Position numbers and translations under genes: made by a program. Shown piece by piece: positions 26,936 to 37,269 of a stretch of DNA of 64,000 nucleotides. The stretch's first letter is position 1, and each line of letters starts with the position of its first letter. The stretch is from PALSA-350 sp963743365. Its GTDB lineage: Bacteria; Acidobacteriota; Terriglobia; Terriglobales; Acidobacteriaceae. A model generated the notes under the pieces. It made no database searches, was not told the origin of the DNA, and saw nothing but the letters and a program-made list of their open reading frames with translations. Where the stretch lies: NCBI GenBank assembly GCA_963743365.1, contig CAVUQE010000008.1, forward strand, positions 407,133 to 471,132, in the 5' to 3' direction.

Positions 26936-29900
26936 TTAGAACTGGAAGCGCGCCAGGAAGGTGATCTGGCGCATGGGCTGGAAGGCGTCTACCTGGCCGT
27001 TCGAGGTGGAATCAAACTGGGTGTTCACGCCCGCATATTGCACGACGTTGAGGGCGTTGTTCGCGGTGATGCGGAGCTCCAGGGTCTTCCCCTCGGGCAG
27101 AGCAATGATTCGTGACAGCGACAAGTTCAAATTATCTACGCCAGGGCCGGGGATCGAATTTCGTGCAGCCGTGCCGTATAACTGGCCGGGGGCAAAACCG
27201 GTAGAGAAGGCAGCGGTATTGAACCAGTGGTGCAGGTGGCCGCCGCCTGCGCGGATGGAAACGCCGGGAACCCGGTCCGGGCGCACGGAACCATGGGTAC
27301 CCCGCTCCACCTCAGTCGCAGAAGCCGCGATCATGGGCGTTAGAGGCACGCCGGTGGCACATAGAAAATAGCCGGCCACTGTCCAGCTGCCAAGAAGGCT
27401 GGACGCCCAGCCGCTATTGCTCATATAGAGCTCATTGCGGCCAAAGGGCAGCTGATAGAAAAAGCTGCCAGCGACCTGATGGCGTATGTCGAAGCTGGAA
27501 TTCCCTTCCTCGGCGCGCAGGTTTTGCCAGTTCTGCGCCACCACGGGGGCGCCCGCGTTGATCGAAGAAGCATCGTCAATCGAATGGGAGTAGGCATACG
27601 TGACTTGCAGAGCGAGACCATGCAACAGGCGCTTGTTGGCGCGCACAATGAGCGCGTTGAAGTTCGAGAAAGCAGTGGAATCCTCGAAGTTGAAAAACGC
27701 ACTGGCAAAGGGCAAGTTGTTGTAGAACCCGGGGGCGCTGATCACGTCGAGCCGTGTGCCCTTAGCTCCGCTGTAGCCCACGTTCATCACGATGTCGTGG
27801 GGGAGCGCCTGCTGCACTTCCAGATACCAGACCTGCGTATAAGGGAGCCGGTAATTCCGGCTGATGGAATAGTTTCCATGATCGGCGCTGTTACCAAAGC
27901 CTCCGCTGAGCGGAAAGAAGGTCAGATTGGGGGGGAGATTCAGATTCACCTCGACGTGCGCAAAGGGCGGCTGGTAGGCCAGGTCCTGGGTGAAGCTGCC
28001 ATAGATGCCGACGGTGTAGTTGATACCGTAGGCGGACCGAATCACAGTACTGCGAGATGCCTGCCAGGCGAGGCCCACATGCGGGAGAGAAGTTATCGCG
28101 GTCCGGAGAGACGAGGGTGCGGGGATATTTCACGCCGGAGACGCGGCCGATCTCGTTTGGCCGAACGGGAGCGACCCGGGTAAAGCCGGAATTGTAGTCG
28201 AGCGTCGAAAGGCGGTCGTCTTTCTCCGCATAGGGCGAGAAGTAGTCATAGCGCAGCCCTGCGAGCAGGGTGAGGTGGGGCAGCGCCTTCCAGTCGTCGC
28301 GGATGAAGCAGTCCCAATTGTTCTGACGCATGTAGGCTTTTTGGCGCGCAGACTCGATGTTGGTTTCGTGGGGAAGCCCGAGCAGGAAATCGGCAAACGA
28401 CGAGCCGGTGACCGCGACCGGATTTGTCGCGGCTACTCCGGGCTGTTGGGTGTACACCCCGGTAAATATGAAGGTCCCGGTAGCGTTCGTGCCGCCAAAC
28501 AGATTGAATTCGATGCGGCGGATATCCCCGCCAAAGCGAACGATGTGCGCGCCGTGCTCCCAGGAGGAGGATGTCGAGATGCCGATCGCCTGCGTGAGTT
28601 GATAGTTTGGCTGCGTCTGGCTGAGACTGGTGAAGTTGTTGAGAATCAGGTTGGGCAGGCCATAGTTGACGTGGATTTGTGTTGAGGCGGCGGTTGGATG
28701 TCGTGTCCAGAAGAACACCGGCTTCGGTGGCGACATCTTCGACATTGGTGTAGTGATTGCGCAAGTCGGCGTTGTTGCGGTTTGAAGTGACGCTGAAGTT
28801 GCTGAACAGATGGGTTGTGTTGACCGCGTACGCCGCAGTGAGCGCATATCCTTGAACTACCCGCTTGCCGCCGAAGGCAGGAAAGACGTTAATGACGTCG
28901 TTGGCGACGCGGTTGAGGTTGAAGTTCACACTGAGACTTTGACTGTTGCCAGAAGATGCGGCAGGCGATGCAGCGAAGCTATGGGTATAACCAGCGCCTA
29001 TGGTGTTGGTGTGTGTTCCCTGGGGTGTGATCAGACGATAATTCAGGCCCGTGCTGTTCAGGTTGGCCAGGGGCAGGTATTCGAGCAGGGCCAACGCTAC
29101 GGGATCCAGCGGCTGGTCGATGGTGTTATTGGGGTAAGGTGCAGATGCGACCTGGCGGGTAGATGGGAACCAGTGCACCGGTGGGCCCCCGGAGTTGGGA
29201 GAAGTTGCCTGTACGCTCCAGATCGGTCGGCACGGTGGCGTAGTCATTGACCAGAGTGGACGCGATCTGACCAGCGAAGGAGAAAGAGACGGAGTCTTTA
29301 TTGCTGGGCCGGGTTATCCCGGGAAGAAACGGATGACCTGTGATCACAAGTCCGTAACCGTTACTGTCGTAGCTGGGATTGGGACTGGGCTGCCCTGCCA
29401 ATAGAAAGGGGTTGGCATTCAGCACGGAATTGCCGCCGTTCCAGAAAGCCAGGCCATGAATCTGGTTAGGACTGCTGGAAGTTACCGGTCCCACAGTACG
29501 GACGTCCTCGTCCGATCCAACGGAGGTTGCCTGAAGCTGGTGCCCGTCTTCGAAGGACTGGCGCATCAGGTCATCCATTTGAAAGAAGGGATTCACGATC
29601 GAAGGCTGCCCGTCGACGGTGAAGGAATCACCGGAGAAGTTGGGGTCGCCGGGAAAGGAGGGGACCTGTGCGCCGGAACTGGCCCCGATGGTGGAGAACG
29701 CGGGTCGCAGGCTAACGCTGCTGGCGCGTTACCGGGGGTAAGAGCGCGGCCTCCCACAGCGATGAAAGGCTGTCTCCCCCACTTTTGAGAGAGAAATCCA
29801 CTTGTTTCGTGCCGACGTTCAGCAAAACTTCTGTGCTGGAAGGGGCATAGCCAAATCGTTCTGCTCGAATGAGGAAACGCTCACCGCGCGGGAGAGTGAG

Positions 29901-30170
29901 GGAATAAGCGCCGTTGCCGTCAGTAGTGGTGGTAACTTGTTTCCCGGTGCGGGCGTCGCTTGCGATCACACGCACACTCTGAAGGGGCAATGTCCCAATT
30001 TTTACCGTTCCATGGATGACCGATTCCCGCGTTGTTGTTCGATCACCAGGCGGCGCATGGTGGGGCTGTTTGTGCGCTCGACGCGATTCCGCCGCTCGCG
30101 GCTAGCCCAAGGCCCATCGCGAGCGAAATCACCCAGGTCCATGGCGACCGCAGTACGTCTACGTGCAGCC
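26936..30170 (-). pseudogene. TonB-dependent receptor with carboxypeptidase-regulatory N-terminus, multiply frameshifted
   Basis: Oar-like outer-membrane transporter gene in pieces. A signal-like stretch near 30100 (WTWVISLAMGLGLAAS) is followed in another frame by the regulatory domain (VRVIASDARTGKQVTTTTDG), ending at 29712. The plug region reads at 29126-29740 (QPSIVNPFFQMDDLMRQSFE), then the barrel at 28680-29160, at 28080-28690 (NYGLPNLILNNFTSLSQ) and finally at 26936-28078, ending in LARFQF with a C-terminal Phe. Frame changes fall near 30050, 29730, 29155, 28690 and 28080, several in C/G runs. Joining the pieces gives about 1,075 residues, the family's size. One repeatedly damaged gene, or one rich in indel errors. 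Confidence 0.85.
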
Positions 30171-30332
30171 ATTCAGAAGAGAGCCGTGTGCGGAGCTAGA
30201 CAAGCTAGCACACCGTAGTTTGCACGAAAATGGGAACACGCGAAGAGAGTTTACCAAACGAATGTTTTACCATCCGCGGAAATATGGCGGTGCAGGATGG
30301 TTAGAGACTCAGTAAACACAGGGCGAGCCGGT

Positions 30333-30740
30333 CTATCGAGAGGATTCCACGGAGCCGCGCCTTGGCCGGTAGGCACCCACCAGCTTTGAAATCATTACCG
30401 CGAGATACAACACCGCCAGAATGGATTCGAGCATGGACAGCGAGCGGATCCGCGGCGAAGCGGCTTCAATGCCAACCGCGCCGGCCGTCGTCATGCTTCC
30501 AAAGCTCTAAAAAATAAAATCGAAAACCTCAGGAACACCACGCGGATAGATGGCCGGAGCGAGATAAAAGGCATGGGGCCGGATGCCGGCAATGATGGCA
30601 TAGAGGCGTGCGAATGAAAATCCAATGATGAGATAAATGCATACCGCGCCGAAAAGCGTTTCGGTGGTTCCTCCGGGCGGGCGAGCACCTGCTTCGAAAT
30701 TTAGCTCGTAGACATAAGTTCGGATACACTGGACCGGTTC
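30333..30740 (-). pseudogene. Remnant of a two-helix potassium-channel-type protein
   Basis: The minus-strand frame reads ETLFGAVCIYLIIGFSFARLY ... EVFDFIF, then an in-frame TAG (30507-30509), then SFGSMTTAGAVGIEAASPR, LSMLESILAVLYLAVMISKLV. This is the pore-loop and second helix pattern of small ion-channel (Ion_trans_2) proteins, with the stop in place of the tyrosine expected before SFGSMTT. Nothing recognisable lies upstream of about 30740, where the next gene's leader begins, so the gene is both truncated and interrupted. Confidence 0.7.
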
Positions 30741-30777
30741 TAAACGCGAGTCAGTCTTGGTCGTGAAGGGGAGAGTA

Positions 30778-32274
30778 ATGGCTACAAAAGGAAGCACAAT
30801 TGGACGGCGTTCGTTTCTGAAGGGGGGCGTGGCAGCCGCGGGGCTTGGCCTCTGGGCCGACCTGGAAGCGTATCCCCAGAATGTCAACCGGAATTCGATT
30901 GCGTCGGACTTGAAGATCACGGACATGCGCATCGCCGTTCTGCGAGGGCCGGGAGGCAAGCCGGTCCAGGAGGGCAATGGCGGCCCGAGCAGCGCGGGTG
31001 GCCCCGGCCTGGGCCTCGGCGGGCCCATGCGTAGCGGGCCACCTAGACGAGAGATACCTCCCGCAACTCCCGGAGCGGGAGCGGCCTCTGGCGGCACGAT
31101 CGTCGTGCGGATCGATACCAATCAGGGAATTTCGGGTTACGGCCAGACGATCGGAGACGGCCCCCAGCCGAACTACGTTCTGATGCATAAGGCCCGGCTA
31201 CTCGGCGAGAATCCCTGCAACGTCGACAGAATCTTCCGCAAGATCAAGATGCATGGCGGATATAACCGCCAGGGGAGCGGCGTTAACGCGATTGAGAACG
31301 CGTTGTGGGATCTGGCCGGCCACGCTTATGGCGTACCGATCTACCAGATGCTTGGTGGGAAGTTCCGCGACAAGATCCGCATGTATAGCGAGGGTGACCC
31401 GAAGTCGAACTCCATCGCAGACATCGCCGCCGATTATAAGGAGAGAGTCGCCTCGGGGTTTACGATGCTCAAATACGACCTGCCCGTAGCTCCCATCCTC
31501 CGAGGCAAGCCGGGCACGATCTATGCTCCGAATGACTATTACGGGGAGCCGGGGGGTGTCCCCCCCGAGAACTACTATGAGGGATTAGAGATCAGCGACA
31601 AGGGATGTGAACTCGTAGCGGACCACGTCGCTGCAATTAAGGAAGCCATGGGCGACGCTGGTGACACTCCCATGGGTCACGACCATTTCGGGCACCTCAC
31701 CGTGAAAAGTTGCATCAAGCTGGCGAATGCGCTGGAGAGGGTTACTCCCTCGACTTTGGAGGACATGGTCCCGTGGTTCCGGGTAGAGGAGTGGAAGCTC
31801 ATCACCGATTCGATCAAGGTGTCCACCTTGACCGGCGAAGATGCCTACCTGGTGGAATCGCTCGAGCCGCTTTGCCAGGCGCGTGCAGTCGATTACATCC
31901 ACCCGGATCATCTTGTGATCGGCGGTTGCCTGGAATTGAAGAAGACCTCCGACATGGCGGCCAAGTATTCGGTGGGGATGATGGTCCACAGCAACGCTAC
32001 GCCGATCGGCTACGCGGCCGGCGCGCACGCGATAGCCGCCTGCGAAAACTTCCTGGCCATGGAATGGCACCAGCCGCAGCCAGCCTGGCACAAAGACTTA
32101 TGCGACAAAGGGGACCTGGTGGTTAAGGGTTACATCCCCGTTCCGACGGGGCCGGGCATGGGCATCAAAGTCAATGAAGAAGCAATGCGCAACCTCTGCA
32201 GGCCGGGTGAGTTCTTCACCGATCCTACGACGTATTGGGATTCGCAGGTCGGCGGAGAGAAGGCGTACACGTAA
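30778..32274 (+). CDS. Tat-exported enolase-superfamily (mandelate racemase/muconate-lactonizing type) enzyme
   Basis: 498 residues from ATG 30778, preceded by AAGGGGAG. A Tat signal (GRRSFLKGGVAAAGLGL) targets it to the periplasm. The capping domain begins at LKITDMRIAVLRG and is interrupted by a Gly/Pro-rich insert (about residues 60-105). The barrel carries TMLKYDLPVAP, MGHDHFGHLTVKS, TPSTLEDMVPWF and YIHPDHLVIGG, at the expected positions of the catalytic base and metal ligands. The likely substrate is a sugar acid or related carboxylate; not readable. Its stop lies 3 bases before a vapC fragment. Confidence 0.85.
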   Translation: MATKGSTIGRRSFLKGGVAAAGLGLWADLEAYPQNVNRNSIASDLKITDMRIAVLRGPGGKPVQEGNGGPSSAGGPGLGLGGPMRSGPPRREIPPATPGAGAASGGTIVVRIDTNQGISGYGQTIGDGPQPNYVLMHKARLLGENPCNVDRIFRKIKMHGGYNRQGSGVNAIENALWDLAGHAYGVPIYQMLGGKFRDKIRMYSEGDPKSNSIADIAADYKERVASGFTMLKYDLPVAPILRGKPGTIYAPNDYYGEPGGVPPENYYEGLEISDKGCELVADHVAAIKEAMGDAGDTPMGHDHFGHLTVKSCIKLANALERVTPSTLEDMVPWFRVEEWKLITDSIKVSTLTGEDAYLVESLEPLCQARAVDYIHPDHLVIGGCLELKKTSDMAAKYSVGMMVHSNATPIGYAAGAHAIAACENFLAMEWHQPQPAWHKDLCDKGDLVVKGYIPVPTGPGMGIKVNEEAMRNLCRPGEFFTDPTTYWDSQVGGEKAYT

Positions 32275-32276
32275 AG

Positions 32277-32407
32277 AGTTCCCAAAATCCTACCCAAACG
32301 ATCCGCAAGACAGAATCATCGGAGTAACCGTGATTGTTAAGGGCATTCGCCTTCTGACGCATGACAAGATGATCGTGAAGTCTGGTCTGGTGCCTCTGGC
32401 AGCGTAA
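32277..32407 (+). pseudogene. 3' fragment of a vapC (PIN toxin) gene
   Basis: Nearly the same as the end of the intact vapC at 40015-40145: the last ~43 codons read PKSYPNDPQDRIIGVTVIVKG then RLLTHDKMIVKSGLVPLAA. Similarity continues past the stop codon for about 50 bases ('tcggatacttttc'). The 5' part is missing, and the fragment starts 3 bases after the enolase-superfamily stop, so a recombination junction lies exactly there. Confidence 0.88.
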
Positions 32408-32454
32408 TCTGGCGCGGTTAGTTCGTCGGATACTTTTCGTCCCCCACGCGTCCC

Positions 32455-32485
32455 GAAACGAGGTGACCGTCCCCGGGTTAGGTCC
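32455..32485. repeat. 31-bp dispersed repeat, copy 1
   Basis: Identical to 36360-36390 (core 'gaggtgaccgtccccgggtt'). Related pieces ('gtgaccgtccccc', 'ggggtccccgggttacc') occur near 47461 and 44221. Always outside genes. Confidence 0.8.
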
Positions 32486-32492
32486 AAGGATT

Positions 32493-32867
32493 TTACGAGA
32501 AGGTTGCGCGAAGGCCGAGTGATTCCGCAACTCTGCCGAGAGGCCGATCGACGGTCCAGATCTGCGTGCCGTGCGTGGCGACGCACGAGGCAATGAGTTG
32601 GGCATCGATGAAGCCGATGCCTTTGGAAAACAAGCCCCGAGTTTCGATCATGTATCGCACGTCCGCCGTGCTTATGGTTGGTAGCGCGATGAGTTTGTCG
32701 AGTTCAAGGAGTGCTCCCTCCCGGTCTGGGAGATAGCCGCAGGCTAATTCCGCGAGCACGAACGGATGGGTGCAGAGCTGGTCATTCCCGATTAACGTTG
32801 CCAGCTCTGTTTTGAATCTTCCCCTCCGGAACATTTCAACCCAGATGGAAGTGTCGACGAGGATCAT
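32493..32867 (-). CDS. vapC: VapC-type PIN-domain toxin
   Basis: 124 residues. PIN-domain acidic residues: MILVDTSIWVEMF (Asp5), the Glu in VLAELACGYL, GIGFIDAQLIAS and IWTVDRPLGRV. It cleaves RNA, often initiator tRNA or rRNA, when free of antitoxin. The second gene of the minus-strand pair; its start overlaps the antitoxin gene by 4 bases. Intact. Confidence 0.9.
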   Translation of the reverse strand: MILVDTSIWVEMFRRGRFKTELATLIGNDQLCTHPFVLAELACGYLPDREGALLELDKLIALPTISTADVRYMIETRGLFSKGIGFIDAQLIASCVATHGTQIWTVDRPLGRVAESLGLRATFS

Positions 32868-33061
32868 GGTTCATCCACTCGCCGCCTGCGCACATCTTTG
32901 ATATTCGGAGCAGTCCCGGCAAGAGCCAGAAGCCTGCGTCCGGCCTCCCGCGCAATGATCGACTTCAGAGCTTCGCGAAGCAGTTCCGCCCTCTCCGTCA
33001 TCCCCGTGTACTCGTGCGCAGTCTTCAGCAGGTCGTCATCGAGTGTTACTGATGCTCTCAT
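32864..33061 (-). CDS. vapB: VapB-type ribbon-helix-helix antitoxin
   Basis: 65 residues from ATG 33061, preceded by AAGGGGAAAA; the frame is open 13 codons further. The N-terminal strand-helix-helix is MRASVTLDDDLLKTAHEYTG then TERAELLREALKSIIAREAG, the pattern of VapB antitoxins of the type II 'DUF2191' kind. The C-terminal basic tail contacts VapC. It overlaps vapC by 4 bases and should repress the pair's promoter in 33062-33150. Confidence 0.88.
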   Translation of the reverse strand: MRASVTLDDDLLKTAHEYTGMTERAELLREALKSIIAREAGRRLLALAGTAPNIKDVRRRRVDEP

Positions 33062-33100
33062 ATTTTCCCCTTTTACACCAATTATAGCACCGCAACGCAC

Positions 33101-33734
33101 CTCTTTCTGGTGTCCAATCGGTTGCTGGATCAGGTTGCACGATTAGTGTTCTTCATGAGAAGAACAATTCCTTATTAGGCTGCCGGCTGGAGTGTGAGGC
33201 CCAGGATTGCGATGTACAGGGGCGTATAGGAGTGTGTAATGGTGTTGGTGGCCAGAGACGGCTTTGTTCAGCATTACGCACCTTTGCACATCTCAATTAG
33301 CGATCTAGTTCTCCGACCGGCAGCATGAGTTAACGAATCGATATTAGGCGGCTTGTCCCATCCTTGACTTGAAACAACCGGCACCCTTATGAAGGAAAGG
33401 AGCTGCCGAAACCGACCCTATTCGGAGTCGGGCTTGACGCTGAAGGGATAAAACGTGATCCCATATTAAAACGTGGACGAACTCCAAGAGAATGGGGTAT
33501 TCTTCGGCCCTCCCGCGGCTGTCCCTTATCTACCCAAGAATGGCAGAGCGCAGTTCGCCATATAACCAGTTGGTCAGGGTCTGATGGCGCGGCCTTACGA
33601 AGGAACTGAGTAATCCGAAGTCGTTGACTGGACGGAAGACGGGGTGATTATTACTCCGGTCTGTCCCTTGAATGCCCGATAGAGAACTGCGTAGACACTA
33701 CGCTTTTTCGGTCTACACCATTACCTAAATTGCT
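33101..33734. other. Intergenic region with one dispersed repeat
   Basis: About 630 bases, no gene recognised. Bases 33537-33594 match 38249-38305 ('agaatggcagagcgc', 'gtcagggtctgatg', 'cgcggcc'), and 33655-33670 carries the recurring 'tccggtctgtccc'. The rest shows no structure I can name. Confidence 0.55.
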
Positions 33735-35406
33735 CTAGTTCGGCAGTGACCATATCTGGGAGGGCAGGTTGTGTCCGCAGGCATCCAGACTCAAGCCCTG
33801 GGTTCCGGACGACGGATCGCCAGTGCTGCTGAGGCATTGCTGGTTGGACCCAATAAGATTGCCTTGCAGGGTGTATGCCCAGTGCTGATCTGCACTTGAG
33901 GAGCATGCCTGCATCACGGGCTTGCCATCCGCAACGGCAAGGCAACGATCTCCCGACCGGAGGGCTCCGTTGCTGGTAACGGTCCAGCTCTCTGACGGAG
34001 TTCCGGAGCAGCTCTGAACGCTTCCCGGAACAGTGAGACAACGGGTGTACGAGTCGAAATTCTGGTCCCTTCCCTTGCCACTATCGACGATCGTGACAAT
34101 CGCGCCGGTGCGCGTTGGGGTGCCGCAGGAAGATGCCGGATGCACCTTCCAGATTCCGGTATCGTGCGACGCAATGCTGGTCTGCAAGGTCGATGCCGCG
34201 GAGCGATGCCCGGTCCAGAGATCTTCCGTATTCAGGCGGCACTTGCCGGCAAAGCCGAAATCAGAGGGATGAAGATCGACGCTGATGGGGTTCTCGTCCC
34301 GGTTCAACACGGCGATGGCGTAATCGCCACTTGCCAGCGGCTTGAACAGAATATCCATTTGATGAGTACGGCGTACCAGGGTGGCCATTTTACCTTCTGC
34401 ATCCTGATCCACTGCGAGGATGGCTTTATTGCGGAGCACTTCGATGGACTGAGGGCTGAGGTCATCGAGGTTCGAGCTGAGGATGAGCGGCGCGGACATC
34501 ATGGACCACAAGGCGATCTGGCTCCGGGTTTCCGGGAGGGTCATGCCGTGGTCGCCACCAATGATGAAGTCGGCGTCATTCCAATTGCCAGGTTTTTGGA
34601 AGCGCCCCAAGGGAAGGTTATAGGAATAATTCCAGAGCACACTATGGAAGCGGCTTCTATCAGGGTCTGTTGTGCCTGAAGGTCGCTACGTCTGTACCCT
34701 CGCGCCAGAGTTGGCCGTAATCTCGAACCCAGGTCAATACGGTGTACCAGTCCGGTGTTCCCTGAAAGTAGGCAGGGGCAGATTCAGAGAAGACTATGGG
34801 ACGCTTCACTTGCTTCAGCGCTGCGTTCTGGGCTGCGTAGGCTTTGCGGTAGGCGGCCTCATTGCCGTTGGGAGCGTATAGGTTGCAGCCATCCAGCTTC
34901 AGGTAGTCGACTCCCCAGGACTCGAACAACTTTGCGTCCTGAAGGAAGTGATCCTTGCCTCCGTCTTTTGATTCGCCGCTGCCAGCGAACTTTCCGCAGG
35001 TTAGATAGCCCGCGTCTTCGTAGATACCGAACTTGAGCCCCATTCCGTGGACTGCGTCCGCGATGGGTTTCATTCCCTGGGGAAAACGGCCGGGATCGAC
35101 CTGAAGATTGCCGCTGGCGTCACGATCTTTCAGCATCCAGCAATCATCGATCGTTACCGTGTTGTAGCCACGAGCGGACAGACCGGTCTTTACCAGCGCC
35201 TTGGCATTATCGAGGACTGTCTGAGCGGTAAATCCGCACTTATAGTGCGCCCAATCATTCCAACCCATCGGTGGAGTCGGCGCCAGCAATCCGCTACCGG
35301 CTGACGCGGCAAAGCCAGGAGAGGCCATTCCGCAAACAAGTGCCCCCAGCATGGCGGCCCAGATAAGTGACGGAATACGGCAAGGACATAAAGTTCGAAT
35401 CGTCAT
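33735..35406 (-). pseudogene. GH27 alpha-galactosidase with ricin-type lectin domain, frameshifted
   Basis: The 5' frame from ATG 35406 has a signal peptide (IPSLIWAAMLGALVCGMA) and the GH27 barrel: PTPPMGWNDWAHYKCGFT, GYNTVTIDDCWM, GIYEDAGYLTCGK and the nucleophile motif YLKLDGCNLY. It ends FRHNRP-stop at 34660. The next base register continues at once with DRSRFHS, LWNYSYNLP, WNDADFIIGG (acid/base Asp), and a C-terminal CBM13-like lectin (RCLAVADGKPVMQACS ... SQIWSLPN). One extra base near 34665 explains the break. Joined length is about 555 residues, as expected for the family. The active-site residues survive on both sides, so the damage may be recent or an error. Confidence 0.85.
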
Positions 35407-35549
35407 AGAGGCTCCAAGATAGGTAAGGAAGTGTATAGCGAAAATGCTACTAGCTGGTCCTTTTTTGTCTACTCTAGAAAAGACATCCATGGAAGCTACT
35501 TGGGTTGCCTCAGTTACAACATCATCCGGTGGTTCAGCATACGGCGCAG

Positions 35550-35789
35550 ATGGCCGGAAATCTGCATGTGCGCAATCTTGATGACGATCTCATTGCCCGT
35601 CTGAAGCGCCGGGCTGCGCGCCATGGGCGCTCCACCGAAGCCGAGCATCGCGAGATCCTTCGTCAGTCTCTGGCGACCGAGGTTGAACCATCCTTCGATC
35701 GGCTGGCAGCCGATCTTCGTAAGCTGACCAGAGGGCGACGTCAAACGCCTTCTGAGGTTCTTCAGCGCGAAGGGCGAACGGAGCGTTGA
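35550..35789 (+). CDS. FitA-like ribbon-helix-helix antitoxin
   Basis: 79 residues from ATG 35550, the last good start before the conserved strand (NLHVRNLDDDLIARLKRRAA). The helix pair ARHGRSTEAEHREILRQSL is the signature of FitA/VapB antitoxins. The last codons overlap the start of the PIN-domain gene. The partner toxin is frameshifted. Confidence 0.85.
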   Translation: MAGNLHVRNLDDDLIARLKRRAARHGRSTEAEHREILRQSLATEVEPSFDRLAADLRKLTRGRRQTPSEVLQREGRTER

Positions 35790-36225
35790 ACACGCTGGTC
35801 ATCGACGCCAGTATCGCCATCAAATGGGTGGTTGAGGAGGACGGCACGGGCCTGGCGCTGGCATTGCGAAAGAAGGCGAGACTGATGGCTCCCGACCTGA
35901 TCGTCGCTGAATGCGCCAACATCCTATGGAAGAAGGTCCAGAGGAAGGAGCTCAGCAAGGACGAGGCGCTTATCGCGGCTCGCCTGCTTCAGAGCGCGGA
36001 GATTGAGTTGGTCCCGACTCGGCGCTGATGGAGTCCGCAACACGGCTCTCGATTGCGTTGGAACGTCCGGCTTACGATCGCCTGTATTTGGCTTTGGCGG
36101 TTGAGAACGGCTGCCGATTTGTCACTGCCGATGAACGTCTCGTCAAGAAGATTCGGCGGGATAAGAAAAGCCCATTTCATGACCGTATTGTTGGCTTAGC
36201 AGAGTCGCTTTCGCGCAAGACTTAA
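35786..36225 (+). pseudogene. FitB/VapC-like PIN toxin, frameshifted
   Basis: The first part reads NTLVIDASIAIKWVVEEDG ... DLIVAECANILWKKVQRKEL (Asp, Glu of the PIN site) and ends at 36028. In the next register MESATRLSIALERPAYDRLY and ENGCRFVTADERLVKKI (second Asp pair) continue to 36225. A single missing base near 36020 explains it. The start is a TTG overlapping the antitoxin stop. Joined length is about 145 residues, normal for the family. Confidence 0.82.
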
Positions 36226-36359
36226 AATTCGCGGATCCATGCCAATGCGATCGTGCGGGCGGTGTCCCGTCTAGTTCACAAACTTTTCGCGATGGGGGTT
36301 ATCCCGTCCGTCCCGCAAATAGCCGGCACAGTTGAACGTTCCGTCTGCAAGTAATTCGC

Positions 36360-36390
36360 GAAACGAGGTGACCGTCCCCGGGTTAGGTCC
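36360..36390. repeat. 31-bp dispersed repeat, copy 2
   Basis: Identical to 32455-32485. It lies 40 bases before the start of the long repeat copy 2. Confidence 0.8.
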
Positions 36391-36430
36391 GAAAGCGGCC
36401 TGCAATAGGACCGAAGGCAGACCCATTTGG

Positions 36431-36880
36431 GATGAGAAAGATCGATTGGTCCGCCCCTAGGACGTGCCAGGGACCGGCGGCCCTGGGTTGCAGTTTGGTT
36501 TCAGGAATGTGATCTTCCCGTCTTGGTTTCTCTCGAGATGGCGGCTAAGTCCTTTGTTTAACGAAGGTGGTCAAATTTTATTTTTCCCGCCCCCATAAGC
36601 TGCTTAGGAGAGCCGTAGATGCCCGCTGCCGGCGAGCATCTACGAGGGTCGGACTCTTAGGGCTTGTTTCCATCGCGGTGACCCGTTGCTGGGGATTGGG
36701 GCGACTTCTTCGCATAGCGGTCCCCATGATTCAAGGGATGCCGTCACGGCACGATCGTCGAGCTGCGCTATTCTCGCAACGACGTCCGTCAGGCTCTGCC
36801 CTTGGCGGTATTTGATTTGCTACCTGTATAGATGCGAGTTAGGCGGACTTCGGTTATTTTTTTTGGCGAACTTGAGGATG
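36431..36880. repeat. Long dispersed non-coding repeat, copy 2
   Basis: Counterpart of 18277-18620. Both blocks are in the same order and strand. About 100 extra bases lie between the blocks in this copy, including 'cttgtttccatcgcggtgac', which copy 1 lacks. Confidence 0.85.
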
Positions 36881-36980
36881 GGAAATTTTGCTCGTGCTGT
36901 GAGGAGGGTCCCAAGCGTTTTGGCCTTGAAGGGACGAATAAACCCATGTTCACCGCGGCGGCAAGGTGATCTTGCACACG

Positions 36981-37058
36981 AATTAGGCGCCGAAGCGATG
37001 CTGCGGCTGAACTGCGGGACGGACGGGACTCTATCTGTGCCATAACAATCATGACAAG
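36981..37058. repeat. 78-bp repeat, copy 1
   Basis: Matches 45494-45571: 'aattagg', 'gaagcgatg', 'gaactgcgggacgga', 'gggact', 'tatct', 'tgccat', 'acaatc', 'tgaca'. Differences are scattered single substitutions. Confidence 0.8.
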
Positions 37059-37269
37059 CGAGGAAACGCCCCGTCTGTAGAGCCATTGCGAGCCTCACGA
37101 TGCGAGCATTTGCTTCGGGGGTACTTCCGTCCGTCCCGTGGTTGTTTCGTCCCGCATCTCCGAGCAGATTTTTCCAATACCTGGAGGTTAGAATTGGACG
37201 GCTCGATGACCGGCCGGCACTGCTGCATTAGGAATTGTGCGGGCTATTCACCAGTGCGATGATTACCGC

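Larger units (their letters stand above)
36226..37269. other. 1-kb repeat-rich intergenic region
   Basis: No gene. It contains the 31-bp repeat (36360-36390), copy 2 of the long dispersed repeat (36431-36880), a ~78-bp repeat shared with 45.5 kb (36981-37058), and three occurrences of the TCCGTCYG motif (36302, 36340, 37125). Confidence 0.65.

Noticed and set aside
26936..30170. Reading the TonB receptor pieces as five separate genes
   Set aside because: The pieces continue one family in order with single-base register changes; they are one gene.
30507..31121. 205-codon minus-strand frame
   Set aside because: Its 5' two thirds are the antisense of the enolase-superfamily gene; only the last third is real ion-channel remnant.
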